From NCBI GenBank assembly GCA_964438605.1, contig CAYTKT010000001.1:93514-157513 (forward strand): a DNA stretch of 64,000 nt. Reading direction: 5' to 3'. Source of the DNA: Alangreenwoodia sp964438605. GTDB lineage: Bacteria; Bacillota; Clostridia; Peptostreptococcales; Anaerovoracaceae. Each line of letters opens with the position of its first letter. The first letter of the stretch is position 1. A program made the translations under genes and the position numbers. The notes under the pieces are model-generated. The model worked only from the letters and a program-made list of their open reading frames with translations, did no database searches and had not been told where the DNA came from. Shown piece by piece: positions 52,104 through 60,638 of this stretch.

Positions 52104-53345
52104 TCATCTTAAAAATTTCAGATACTCACTATATGCGGAAGGCACCGCGTACTCTGCCCGGATCGTTTCTGTCTCCAGAAACACAAGTCCGCCAAATCCA
52201 TCAAATTCGCGAGTTATGCCGAGCTCATGAGTTTCAGTCACTCTGTCGATTCCATCCGTTCCGGCGGCTGCCCGTGATCTGCTGTTCAGCTTTCGATTTC
52301 TATTTTCTTTCATTTCGACCGTTTCACTGATTCCTCCTGGTTTGCTGTTTCGCTCCGCAATGTCAACTCTGTCCGCTTCATCTGTCCCGCAGGTTTGACC
52401 CGCTTCCGTAGTCAGCAGCACACGATACCCTATCATCCTCCATTCCGTATGAGAAAAGATATGCTTCGCTTCACCCAGAGGTTCCACGTGCAGTACATGA
52501 AATCCGGCATCTTCCAGATAAGGCGCCACTTCTTCCTCTCCAAGATAATCCTCTGATTCCGGAAATCCCCATAAACCTGCCAGCAAACCGCTGTCGGGCC
52601 GCTTTTTGAGCGCCGTAAGTCCCTCACGTTCCAGCAGGAAAATCGTTTTCTGTTCTATTTTACGCTTCTTTTTCGGCAGCTTGAACGGAAAATCCAGTTC
52701 TCTTTCCTCAAGATGCGCCTGACACAGCCCGGATACGGGACATTCCCCGCACTTTGGCGCACCGTTCGGCAGACAAACGGTAGCGCCCAGTTCCATAAGA
52801 GCCTGATTAAATGCAGATGGCTCTCGTCTGACAGAAGGCAGAAGTGCATTTTCGATTTCGCGGCGCACTTTTTGCTTTGAAATATCGCCGGCATATGCCA
52901 ATAATCGCGTGATAACCCGCATTACATTACCGTCCACGGCAGGTTCCGGCTGCCCGAAGGCGATTGACGCCACGGCTCCCGCGGTATACGGCCCGATACC
53001 CGGCAGAGTTTTCAGTTCCTCTGCAGTCTGCGGCAGACCTCCGTACTTTTCCAATGCTGTCTTCGCGGCCTTCTGAAGATTTCTGACCCGATTGTAATAT
53101 CCCAGTCCTTCCCAGAGCTTCAGCAGCGTCGATTCATCCGCCTCTGCCAGAGATTTCAAATCAGGCAGCACAGACAAAAAACGCAGGTAGTACGGCTTTA
53201 CCGCTTCTACCCGCGTCTGCTGAAGCATGACTTCGGAGATCCAGACATTATACGGCTGCGGATCGCTGCGCCACGGAAGAATCCGTGCGTTTTGGGCATA
53301 CCATTCCAGCAGAAGATCCGCGAAGTCCTTCGGAATCTCTCTCAT
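52104..53345 (-). CDS. mutY: A/G-specific adenine glycosylase MutY
   Basis: Removes adenine mispaired with 8-oxoguanine. 413 residues from ATG 53345 (GAGGTG upstream). Endonuclease III-like core: MLQQTRVEAVKPYY, helix-hairpin-helix LPGIGPYTAGAV, catalytic VDGNVMRV, and the [4Fe-4S] loop C-x7-C-x2-C-x5-C (CLPNGAPKCGECPVSGLC; E. coli has x6 in the first gap). The C-terminal NUDIX-like 8-oxoG-recognition domain carries an insertion of about 70 polar residues (near 305-375) before the final GGLVFLETE block. Confidence 0.95.
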   Translation of the reverse strand: MREIPKDFADLLLEWYAQNARILPWRSDPQPYNVWISEVMLQQTRVEAVKPYYLRFLSVLPDLKSLAEADESTLLKLWEGLGYYNRVRNLQKAAKTALEKYGGLPQTAEELKTLPGIGPYTAGAVASIAFGQPEPAVDGNVMRVITRLLAYAGDISKQKVRREIENALLPSVRREPSAFNQALMELGATVCLPNGAPKCGECPVSGLCQAHLEERELDFPFKLPKKKRKIEQKTIFLLEREGLTALKKRPDSGLLAGLWGFPESEDYLGEEEVAPYLEDAGFHVLHVEPLGEAKHIFSHTEWRMIGYRVLLTTEAGQTCGTDEADRVDIAERNSKPGGISETVEMKENRNRKLNSRSRAAAGTDGIDRVTETHELGITREFDGFGGLVFLETETIRAEYAVPSAYSEYLKFLR

Positions 53346-53520
53346 ATCACACCTCACATTTTTATTTGTTTCTGATCGGTTACTTCTGAATACCGCGATG
53401 GCCGGCCCGCCATGACCGTCTGCCTGAACAGGTTTCAAACGAACAAGCGGTCAAAGTTTCACGATTTTCACACGCTTTCCCCGCACTGGCCGTCTGCGGC
53501 CGGACAGTCCACTTAAAAAA

Positions 53521-54771
53521 TCACACATTCCAGCTTTTCAAATATTCTTCCTGCTCGTCAGAAAGAACGTCAATCGTAATCCCCCACGCCTGCAACCGGC
53601 GGCGGGCCACCAAATTGTCAATTTCGTCAGTCACATAAATGACTTCATTTTTGAGTGTTTCGTGATTTCGGCGGATATAGAGCGCCGAAAGCGCCTGAAC
53701 AGCAAAACTCATATCCATAATTTCAGCCGGATGCCCGTTGGACGCGGCAATATTGACGAGCTTGCCTTCCGCAAGAACATGAATCCAACGACCGTTCGGC
53801 AACAGATAAGCCATAATATTTTCACGCGCTTCCTTTTTTTCTACAGCATTCTTTTCAAGCCATTCCATATCGATTTCAACGTTGAAATGGCCCGCATTCG
53901 ACAGAATCGCATGTTCTTTCATCGCCATCATGTGTTTCCCCGTAATAACGTGCTCACAGCCTGTAACCGTAACAAAAATATCGCCTTTTTCGGCTGCGTC
54001 AGCCATCCGCATGACATCGTATCCATCCATTTTCGCTTCTATGGCTTTAACCGGATCGATTTCCGTAACAATAACTCTGGCGCCCAGAGCGGAAGCGCGC
54101 ATCGCCACACCTTTGCCGCACCACCCATATCCGGCGACGACGACCGTCTTTGATGCGACGATCAGATTGGTATTATGCATGATGGAATCCCAGACAGACT
54201 GTCCCGTTCCATACCTGTTGTCAAAAAGATGCTTGCATTTCGCATCGTTTACAGCTACCATCGGGAACTTCAGCACACCCTCACGCTCCATGGCCTTCAG
54301 ACGAATGACACCTGTCGTCGTTTCCTCGCAGCCGCCCCAGACGTTTTCCGCGAGTTCCGGCATCTGCCGGTGAATCATGCTGACCAGATCGCCGCCGTCG
54401 TCAATAATGATATTGGGACCATTTTCAAGCGTTCTACGGATATGTTCATCATATTGTTCCTCACTTGCTCCATGAAGTGCGAATACACGCATCCCCTCCT
54501 CAACAAGGGCCGCCGCAATCTCATCCTTTGTCGACAACACGTTGCTGCCTGTCACAGACATTTCCGCTCCGCCAGCTGCCAGAACGCGGCACAGATATGC
54601 CGTCTTTGCTTCAAGATGGACAGAAAGCGAAATCTTTACACCTTCAAAGGGCCTTGTTTCAGAAAATTCAGCCTCCAGGCCGCGTAAAAGCGGCATGTTG
54701 TTTCTGACCCATTCGATCTTTCTGCAACCGTCCGGCGCAAGAGAAATGTCTTTGATTTCGTACTTCTGCAT
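53521..54771 (-). CDS. ahcY: adenosylhomocysteinase
   Basis: Splits S-adenosylhomocysteine into adenosine and homocysteine. 416 residues, normal for the shorter archaeal/Thermotoga-like branch. NAD site VVVAGYGWCGKGVAMRASALGARV, where the eukaryotic GYGDVGKG reads GYGWCGKG; substrate residues in SVHLEAKTAYL, CEETTTGVIRL and VNDAKCKHLFDNRYGTGQS. The C-terminus ends at KSWNV without the KPDHYRY tail of the long form. Upstream is the Smr gene (99 bases away), downstream mutY (175 bases). Confidence 0.96.
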   Translation of the reverse strand: MQKYEIKDISLAPDGCRKIEWVRNNMPLLRGLEAEFSETRPFEGVKISLSVHLEAKTAYLCRVLAAGGAEMSVTGSNVLSTKDEIAAALVEEGMRVFALHGASEEQYDEHIRRTLENGPNIIIDDGGDLVSMIHRQMPELAENVWGGCEETTTGVIRLKAMEREGVLKFPMVAVNDAKCKHLFDNRYGTGQSVWDSIMHNTNLIVASKTVVVAGYGWCGKGVAMRASALGARVIVTEIDPVKAIEAKMDGYDVMRMADAAEKGDIFVTVTGCEHVITGKHMMAMKEHAILSNAGHFNVEIDMEWLEKNAVEKKEARENIMAYLLPNGRWIHVLAEGKLVNIAASNGHPAEIMDMSFAVQALSALYIRRNHETLKNEVIYVTDEIDNLVARRRLQAWGITIDVLSDEQEEYLKSWNV

Positions 54772-54870
54772 TATATTTTTTCCTTTCTTCCATTCAGTCC
54801 TGACTTTTGCGGATTGAAAATAATGTGATCCGTTCCGCTTTGCCTTGCCGTGTCATTTTCAAAACGTCTC

Positions 54871-55263
54871 TTAAAGCAGAATAATCGTAATTCCATGATT
54901 GCAGCGTTCCAGGTCACTGTCACCCGAAAGTTCAGGATAGCGCAGCAGCGCTTTCTGCGTGATCGGATCAAAGATGGAAAAATCCTCACCCCGGATATAA
55001 TCCCTGATATTTCCCTGGCGCATCTGCGCGTTGAGAAAAGATGGCAGAGAATTTTTAATCTGGCCTCCCCTGCCGCTAGAACCGTAGCCGTGGATTATCT
55101 TCAGGCAGTCCCATTTTCCAAACTTCGCTGCGGCGATTTCATCTTTTATGCGCTTTTGGGCCTCGTCCACAGTGGGCAGGCCGTGTTCGATATTGCAAAC
55201 TTTGATTCTTCCGCTCCCATAAGACGCGGAGGACGCTGCCGTTGCGCGACGCCGTTTTGCCAT
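54871..55263 (-). CDS. Smr/MutS2-C domain protein
   Basis: A 130-residue Smr-domain protein. The conserved block is the KIIHGYGSSGRGG loop with His58, corresponding to the IxHGxGxGxL nuclease/RNA-binding motif of MutS2 C-termini; the preceding helix is VDEAQKRIKDEIAAAK. The N-terminal 18 residues are basic. ATG 55263 is chosen because GGAGGCGG lies just upstream; 46 upstream in-frame codons cross the long hairpins at 55298-55385 and are unlikely to be translated. Role unknown; stand-alone Smr proteins act in RNA or DNA processing. Confidence 0.78.
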   Translation of the reverse strand: MAKRRRATAASSASYGSGRIKVCNIEHGLPTVDEAQKRIKDEIAAAKFGKWDCLKIIHGYGSSGRGGQIKNSLPSFLNAQMRQGNIRDYIRGEDFSIFDPITQKALLRYPELSGDSDLERCNHGITIILL

Positions 55264-55297
55264 TTTTAACCGCCTCCGAAACAGTTGCCTGTATTTT

Positions 55298-55347
55298 CGC
55301 AGCGCCGTCAGCGTTCGGAAGAAATTCCGAACGCTGACGGCGCTGCG
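55298..55347. repeat. perfect 23-bp hairpin
   Basis: 55298-55320 is the exact complement of 55325-55347 around GAAA. Very GC-rich, no T-run. It lies 35 bases before the Smr start and can form a strong RNA hairpin in its leader. Confidence 0.8.
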
Positions 55348-55353
55348 ATGCCG

Positions 55354-55385
55354 ATCGTGCGGGCCGGCTCGCCGGCCCGCACGAT
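55354..55385. repeat. perfect 15-bp hairpin
   Basis: ATCGTGCGGGCCGGC (55354-55368) with its exact complement at 55371-55385, two central bases. Directly adjacent to the 55298-55347 hairpin; AT-rich sequence follows. Confidence 0.8.
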
Positions 55386-55575
55386 TCCAGTTAAAACCAA
55401 TCAAATTTTATATTTTATGAACCACCCGAATCTTCGCAACCGTCAATCTCGAAAACCAGTATGGCAACCAAGCCGCAGAGCTCAAATCCTACGCCCCACG
55501 TCGCGCCTAAACCGCACGGCGCCGCACAACGGTGCAAAATCCTGCCTGTAGCTTGCTAACAATGCCACCAGGATT

Positions 55576-55682
55576 TTGACATTCTTCCGCCTTAAAGGCG
55601 GGGGATTTTCCTGTTAAAAAAGTCAACCCGCCAGGCGTTTTCTTTACGAAACCTGCGGGCAGCCAGCAAGGCTGCCCACAGG
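55576..55682 (-). mobile_element. relic of an IS200/IS605-type right end
   Basis: On the minus strand AATCCCCCGCC-TTTAA-GGCGG followed by AAGAATGTCAA looks like the right-end hairpin and end bases of tnpB-type IS605-family elements, which also form the 3' end of their guide (omega) RNA. A second hairpin (55652-55682, GGGCAGCC with GGCTGCCC extended by CCTG/CAGG) lies just inside. No tnpA or tnpB frame survives within the 55386-55754 interval. Confidence 0.55.
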
Positions 55683-55754
55683 TTTTCATACCGCGCCCGA
55701 TTCCGCGCAACAATTCCACAAGCGATTGCAAACGATTGACGATTTGCGTGATTC

Positions 55755-56441
55755 TTATTCCTCTAACGCTCCGGCCTCGTCACTTGCTCCCGGCGCGCTA
55801 AACGCTTCCAGATCCTCAATCGTAAAGGCTGATGTAACATCCAGATGTCCGCCAATCGTTTCCGTCTGCTGGCCTCCTACCGTAAACTGCACGCTGCTGA
55901 TCTCATCAAACGAATTTATCAGCGAACCTGTAATCTGATAAATCAGAAACTGCTCTGTATATTCATCAAGTCCTCCTTCAGGAATCGCCGCAAAATCGAC
56001 GGTCGCCGTACCGTCGTCACTTACAGTTACGTCGCTGATTTCCATTTGGTCAACGACCGTCGTCAGGCCCGTCTGCTCTTCCGGTACAGTCTTCAGCAAC
56101 TTCAAAACTTCGCTGCACGCCGCCGCAATATCGCCTTCGGCAGCCGTCACCTCTCCAGGAACGTCAGTTACAAGCTTTTCCAAAGAATCGTCGCCTTCCG
56201 ATATATAAGCACCGTTTACATAAGTCAATTTAACGTCACGCGTAACGTCTTTCATTTCGGGTTCAGTCGACAGTTCGGGTGATGACACCGATGATGGCTC
56301 ATCAGAAGAAAGTTCGCTTACCTGATCTCCCGTATTGCTCGTGGAATCAGACGACGAATTTCCGCATCCTGCCATGCCGAACAACGCTAACAGCAAAACG
56401 ATCAAAAGTGTCAGAAATTTCATTCCATTCTTTTTCATCAT
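55755..56441 (-). CDS. GerMN-domain lipoprotein
   Basis: A 228-residue lipoprotein: signal ending in GMAGC (Cys26), a Ser/Glu/Asp-rich linker (27-65), then a GerMN domain (about 75-205) with VKLTYVNGAYISEGDD, VLKLLKTVPEEQTGLTTVVD and a VDFAAIPEGGLDEYTEQFLIYQITGSL helix. GerMN domains occur in spore germination protein GerM and in LpqB-like lipoproteins, at the outer face of the membrane. ATG 56441 (GGGGG just upstream) is preferred to the far upstream in-frame start (56603). Confidence 0.82.
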   Translation of the reverse strand: MMKKNGMKFLTLLIVLLLALFGMAGCGNSSSDSTSNTGDQVSELSSDEPSSVSSPELSTEPEMKDVTRDVKLTYVNGAYISEGDDSLEKLVTDVPGEVTAAEGDIAAACSEVLKLLKTVPEEQTGLTTVVDQMEISDVTVSDDGTATVDFAAIPEGGLDEYTEQFLIYQITGSLINSFDEISSVQFTVGGQQTETIGGHLDVTSAFTIEDLEAFSAPGASDEAGALEE

Positions 56442-56636
56442 GATAAATAACCCCCTTTTCCGATCTTTTAAGCCGGACATATCATGGATTGAATAATTTT
56501 GCTTCATTATTATACATCCTTCCAAAGTCTGCCGCAACCGGAATTGAACATACTTTTCCGATGGGAATATTAAATTTTTCTTACAAAATCCCAGACGGGC
56601 CATGACAGCCGCCGCTGCTCCTTCTAACCCGCACTT

Positions 56637-57212
56637 TTACTTGACAAAACGTATCAGCCGGCATGTCAGCAGCGATGCCAGCACGATTTTGATGAGGTCA
56701 GGAATGATAAACGGGAAAACGCAGATTCCGAGGACCGCTCCGATGCCAACCGGCCCCGTGTGGCGCATAGAAAGGAACAGATACCACGCTGTTCCGAACG
56801 CGTAGCATCCCGCCATGCCGATGAGCATCGAAACAAGAAGCACCGGCATCTTTCTTCCGAAACGCTCTGCCATCCCTCCCACAATCAGCGTGACAAAGAA
56901 GAATCCGACGATATAACCTCCCGTCGTTCCAAACAGAACGCCCAGTCCGCCCCGGAAGCCTGAAAAAACAGGCACTCCGATGATGCCCACCAGCAGATAA
57001 ATGACAAGCGCCAGCGTACCCCTCTTCATTCCCAGCAGGCCCGCCGCAAGACAAACCGCAAATGTCTGAAGTGTAAAAGGCACTGCCGTCGGAATTGAAA
57101 TCCACGCACTGACTGCCAGAAGTGCGGCCGCCAACGACGCGTAAACAAAATCGAGCGTCTTCATCCTGCCCTGGCCTTTCCCAGCCATGGCTGCGCTTTT
57201 CCGTAATTCCAT
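56637..57212 (-). CDS. bioY: BioY biotin ECF transporter substrate-binding component
   Basis: Membrane S-component that binds biotin and works with ECF ATPases. 191 residues, six helices. Signatures: IPTAVPFTLQTFAVCLAAGLLGMKRGTLAL, LLVGIIGVPVFSGFRGGLGVLFGTTGGYIVGF, then AWYLFLS. ATG 57212 has AAGGGG seven bases upstream. Regulated by biotin: a BirA-type operator overlaps its promoter (57321-57352). No ECF module is next to it, as usual for shared-ECF systems. Confidence 0.93.
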   Translation of the reverse strand: MELRKSAAMAGKGQGRMKTLDFVYASLAAALLAVSAWISIPTAVPFTLQTFAVCLAAGLLGMKRGTLALVIYLLVGIIGVPVFSGFRGGLGVLFGTTGGYIVGFFFVTLIVGGMAERFGRKMPVLLVSMLIGMAGCYAFGTAWYLFLSMRHTGPVGIGAVLGICVFPFIIPDLIKIVLASLLTCRLIRFVK

Positions 57213-57298
57213 TCATTTTCCCCTTTTCAATAAATAAAACAATATTTCACATTCTGCCGCAAAATCCGGTCAAAACCGCCTGCATTCATTTGCTTCAC

Positions 57299-57327
57299 AT
57301 TATATGACGCCGCCCGTCTATTGTCAA
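57299..57327 (-). promoter_or_regulatory. consensus promoter of bioY
   Basis: Minus strand TTGACA (57322-57327), exactly 17 bases, TATAAT (57299-57304). Confidence 0.85.
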
Positions 57328-57352
57328 CCTATTATCATTTTTAAGTTTACAA
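57321..57352 (-). promoter_or_regulatory. BirA-type biotin operator
   Basis: TTGTCAACC (57321-57329), 14 bases, AGTTTACAA (57344-57352), matching the BirA box TTGTnAACC-N14/15-GGTTnACAA on either strand. It covers the -35 element of the bioY promoter, so biotin-loaded BirA should block transcription. Confidence 0.8.
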
Positions 57353-57613
57353 TTTGATCGCACTCCTGCGCCATATTTCCTGACCCTTCCCGCTTTTTCA
57401 TCGTCAACCGCCGTTTATTTTTAAACCGACAATTCGCCTACACCCCACATCTGGCCTTACGCTCTCTCTTATCCTGGAATTATCAATCAATTTTTGCTGT
57501 CAAACCGGCTACCACCCTGCGCTTCATGCAATTTTTTATCGTATTTCATTTTTTACATTCCATCAAAATCCCCGTTTATCCGCTTATCATCACTTTTTAT
57601 GCAACCGCAGCGG

Positions 57614-57642
57614 TTGTCAAACAGTCTGCAATTGTTTATACT
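57614..57642 (+). promoter_or_regulatory. promoter of the C_GCAxxG_C_C gene
   Basis: TTGTCA (57614-57619), 17 bases, TATACT (57637-57642). Confidence 0.6.
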
Positions 57643-57881
57643 ATAAGTATCAAAAATGTGACAAAGACGAATGTCAACAGGTGTACCGCCTTTGAACCAT
57701 AGAGTTTGCAAGACGCCTCTGGGATTACCGCAATCCAGCTAAATCCAATAATATAAGCCGACCGCTTCCTCTGTTCAGCAGTCGGCATCGCCGGAAGAAA
57801 ATGCGCCGGAACCTGACAACTGATATTGCTGTGCCACTCGACCGGAGGATAATCTGGTCATTCTGAAAGGAGATAAACAAA
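57643..57881 (+). promoter_or_regulatory. long structured 5' leader
   Basis: About 230 transcribed bases before ATG 57882, unusually long here. Hairpins visible: GCCGAC (57757-57762) with GTCGGC (57781-57786); GACCGGA...TCTGGTC (57839-57858), just before the ribosome binding site AAAGGAG. A stretch GCCACT occurs near 57832. I cannot assign a riboswitch class. Confidence 0.4.
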
Positions 57882-58325
57882 ATGGGAAAAAGATCTGAAC
57901 AGGCTGTTCTCTATCACAGCCGCGGCTATAACTGCGCGCAGGCAGTGGCCTGCGCTTTCGCCGATGTTATAGATATGGACGAAAAAGATATCTTCCGGCT
58001 GAGCGAAGGATTCGGCCTGGGCATGGGCGCCCGCGAAACGTGCGGTGCCGTCAGCGGTATGCTTATGGTCGCCAGCGCTCTGTCAAGCGACGCGAATACT
58101 GAAGCTCCGGCCACAAAACAAAAAACATACAAACTCATGCGGGAACTCCAGGACGCTTTCCGTGAGAAAAACTCATCTACGATCTGCCGGGAACTTCTCG
58201 GCGGCCAGGGAAAGCCAAAACTCAGAAGCTGTCCCGGATGCGTCGAAGACGCTGCGGAACTTCTTGAACAAATGCTGAATGATAAAAACATCGCCGTCAG
58301 CGGCAAAAAAGAAGAAAAAGACTGA
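57882..58325 (+). CDS. C_GCAxxG_C_C family redox protein
   Basis: A 147-residue cytoplasmic protein of the C-GCAxxG-C-C family. Cys18 (YNCAQ), Cys24, Cys54 in ETCGAVSGM (the CGAxxG core), Cys103 and the SCPGC pair (Cys118, Cys121) are all present, as expected for binding a redox metal centre. The last 15 residues are Lys/Glu-rich. Function unproven in the family; often linked with electron transfer in anaerobes. GAAAGGAG precedes ATG 57882. Convergent with the SLH-transglutaminase gene; no clear terminator between them (58326-58545). Confidence 0.85.
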   Translation: MGKRSEQAVLYHSRGYNCAQAVACAFADVIDMDEKDIFRLSEGFGLGMGARETCGAVSGMLMVASALSSDANTEAPATKQKTYKLMRELQDAFREKNSSTICRELLGGQGKPKLRSCPGCVEDAAELLEQMLNDKNIAVSGKKEEKD

Positions 58326-58545
58326 ACCTCGCTTTCAATTTCAATGACCCGCCGGTCGGACGAAAACAACGAAAACGGCGGAAACGATGAAAAGTAAGAA
58401 AAACGGCGAAAGCGGCAAAGAACTCTGGGAACCACAAATTGCAGATCGCTTTTGTATGCACTCCATTGTTTAAAACAGTCGCTTCAAACGCCGCTTTTTT
58501 AATTTCAAATTTCCGTAAAACATGCTGCAAATCGAACTGACACAC

Positions 58546-60135
58546 CTAACTCTTGGCGTAAATAAACGGCGCGTTCTCATAAGTCAGCTCGAAAATATAG
58601 ATATTCATTCCCTTTCTGCGCCGCGAATTCGTCATACACGGGTCGTACATCCTGGTCTGGCCGTCGATATCGATTTCCACCCAGCCGTGGGATTCCCGTC
58701 TCGTGCCGACAAGCCCCGCGATTTCACGCGGATCATATCCGACATTCTTAGCAAGATGGTAAAATGCCGACGCAAAACAATAACAATTTCCTTTTAATTC
58801 ACCGAGCATAATCTGTGCGTACTTTTCCGTCCAGCCAGTGGAACCCGTCTGCAATATATCTTTCTTCCGATACGAACAATTATTTACAACATAATCAAAT
58901 ACAGCCTGAAGCATTTCGTGTTGCGTCATACTGCTGTCAACCGAGGTTGCCGTAGCCGTTCTCACAAGTCTGTCCAGTTCCGCGATACCTGTCGTATATC
59001 GGCCATCCGCGTCATAAGCATGGCTTCCTACCATCTTGCTGCGGGCAAAAAGACCATTATCCTCAACGAGATAAAGGGTGCCGTCAATAACATGGTAACC
59101 CGGCTCCAGCACAGTCTTCTCCCTGTCAAAAGAAGTCCAAAATTCCCCTTGCCCGCTGCTCGTATATTTGTGGCCGGTTGACGCTTCCATGATGGCAAGA
59201 TATGCCCAGTGATTTATTGGAACATCAGGGAAAATACGGATTTCCTGAGAATTTTGAATGATGTCGGAATCACCGGTGCGCCCAAGAACGCGGTTCAGAA
59301 TCACTGCCGCTTCTGCTTTTGAAATCGTGCCGCCCGGCTGGAACGTCCCGTCCGGATAACCCGTAATCCAGCCTTCAGACGATGCGAACAGAATATCGTC
59401 CTCTGCCCAGTGTCCGGAAGGCACATCGGCAAAATGCGTTCCCGCCGAAGAATACACCGCTGGATTCTGCCGTTCCTCGTCATAAAAGCCAGCCAGTATC
59501 GAAACAAACTCCGCTCTTGTAATCGCGTCATTCGGCCGGAACAGACCGTCTGAACCGTTCATAATACCGGTGGAAGCTAAAGTTCTGACAGCGTCAGCAA
59601 ACCACTCTCCGCCGGAAACATCAGAAAAAGAAACATTACCGGCCGGCTTTGCGGATACTGCACCGCCTGCTGCACCTGATGAATTTCCTGTATTCGTCCC
59701 GCTGCCATTCCCCGCGCTGCCGCCGCTTCCTAAACGCTTCGGCGTCGTTTTGCTGCCACCTGTCTGGCTTGCACTGTCGTTTTCAATAACAAGGAGCGTA
59801 TAAACCATCTGCGCCGCTTCCGCCCGCGTCAGCGAATCCTCCGGATGGAACAAGCCGTCACTCCCTCCGTTTATGTACTTAATATGATTTACCGTATCGA
59901 GCTTTGCCTTCATGCCACCTGCTACAGATTCCCCGGTTCTGCCGGCGTTAGACGATTCCGATAAATCAGACAAACCGGACACATCAGACAGTCCGGATAC
60001 TTCTTGCAAATCGTCTGCCTGCCCGTTCTCCTGCGCGAAAACTCTGTCCGGAACCGCCGCCAGTGAAATCATCAGCACAAAAATAAGCGGCACTGCACAT
60101 ACCGTACAAAACAAATGTTTTATATTTTCTTTCAT
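58546..60135 (-). CDS. SLH-anchored transglutaminase-like protein
   Basis: A 529-residue exported protein: signal peptide (1-34), three S-layer-homology repeats (about 78-116, 168-218, 230-290; the first two are separated by a Gly/Ser linker) and a C-terminal transglutaminase-core domain (about 395-510). Catalytic triad candidates: Cys in KGNCYCFASAFYHLA, His in SHGWVEI, Asp in YDPCM. Such domains act as peptidases, amidases or crosslinkers at the cell surface; specificity unknown. AGGAGG upstream of ATG 60135. Next to the SLH-NagZ gene, same strand. Confidence 0.88.
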   Translation of the reverse strand: MKENIKHLFCTVCAVPLIFVLMISLAAVPDRVFAQENGQADDLQEVSGLSDVSGLSDLSESSNAGRTGESVAGGMKAKLDTVNHIKYINGGSDGLFHPEDSLTRAEAAQMVYTLLVIENDSASQTGGSKTTPKRLGSGGSAGNGSGTNTGNSSGAAGGAVSAKPAGNVSFSDVSGGEWFADAVRTLASTGIMNGSDGLFRPNDAITRAEFVSILAGFYDEERQNPAVYSSAGTHFADVPSGHWAEDDILFASSEGWITGYPDGTFQPGGTISKAEAAVILNRVLGRTGDSDIIQNSQEIRIFPDVPINHWAYLAIMEASTGHKYTSSGQGEFWTSFDREKTVLEPGYHVIDGTLYLVEDNGLFARSKMVGSHAYDADGRYTTGIAELDRLVRTATATSVDSSMTQHEMLQAVFDYVVNNCSYRKKDILQTGSTGWTEKYAQIMLGELKGNCYCFASAFYHLAKNVGYDPREIAGLVGTRRESHGWVEIDIDGQTRMYDPCMTNSRRRKGMNIYIFELTYENAPFIYAKS

Positions 60136-60638
60136 ACTAAATCCTCCTTCGGGACAAAAATAACAGAGATGACAGACTGTCTGAAAACTAATCCCAGCTT
60201 GTCATCACTCTCCACTTTGGCTTCTGAACGAGCCACAAAATCGTTTTCTGAAACCATTTGACTTTCCATTTTGACATGATATTAACGCTATCTTCCACCT
60301 TGAAAATTAACTTTTGAATTTTGGGGCAGTCTGATTTTGACATACCGTTTAAAGTCAGTGAGATTACGGCAGCTACCAGTACAAAATTCATATGTTTGGC
60401 TGTCATATTTACATATCATGTTCACGGCTGTAAGAAATAATCTTAAGCGCAGCATCTCTCCTCCGCAGCTGGAAACCGGAAACCCGATCATTTAAATTTC
60501 CGCCTCCTGATTCCGGATTACTCCGGATTTAAATAACATCCATATCAAAATCAGATTAAAAAGTTGTTTTCTAATCTGGCAGCAGTTCAGCCGAATCGGT
60601 GATTTTTCTTCCATTTCGTTCAAGCCAAATCCGCCGTC
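60136..60638. other. intergenic between two SLH enzyme genes
   Basis: Contains short frames without ribosome sites and an AT-rich hairpin near 60552-60577. I see no supported gene, promoter or terminator. Confidence 0.45.

Noticed and set aside
57643..57881. Cobalamin riboswitch, suggested by GCCACT and GCCGGAA-like pieces
   Set aside because: The order and spacing of the conserved elements do not fit, and the downstream gene is not a cobalamin gene.
60188..60406. 72-codon minus-strand frame with a hydrophobic start
   Set aside because: No ribosome binding site and no similarity; overlapping frames of equal quality exist.
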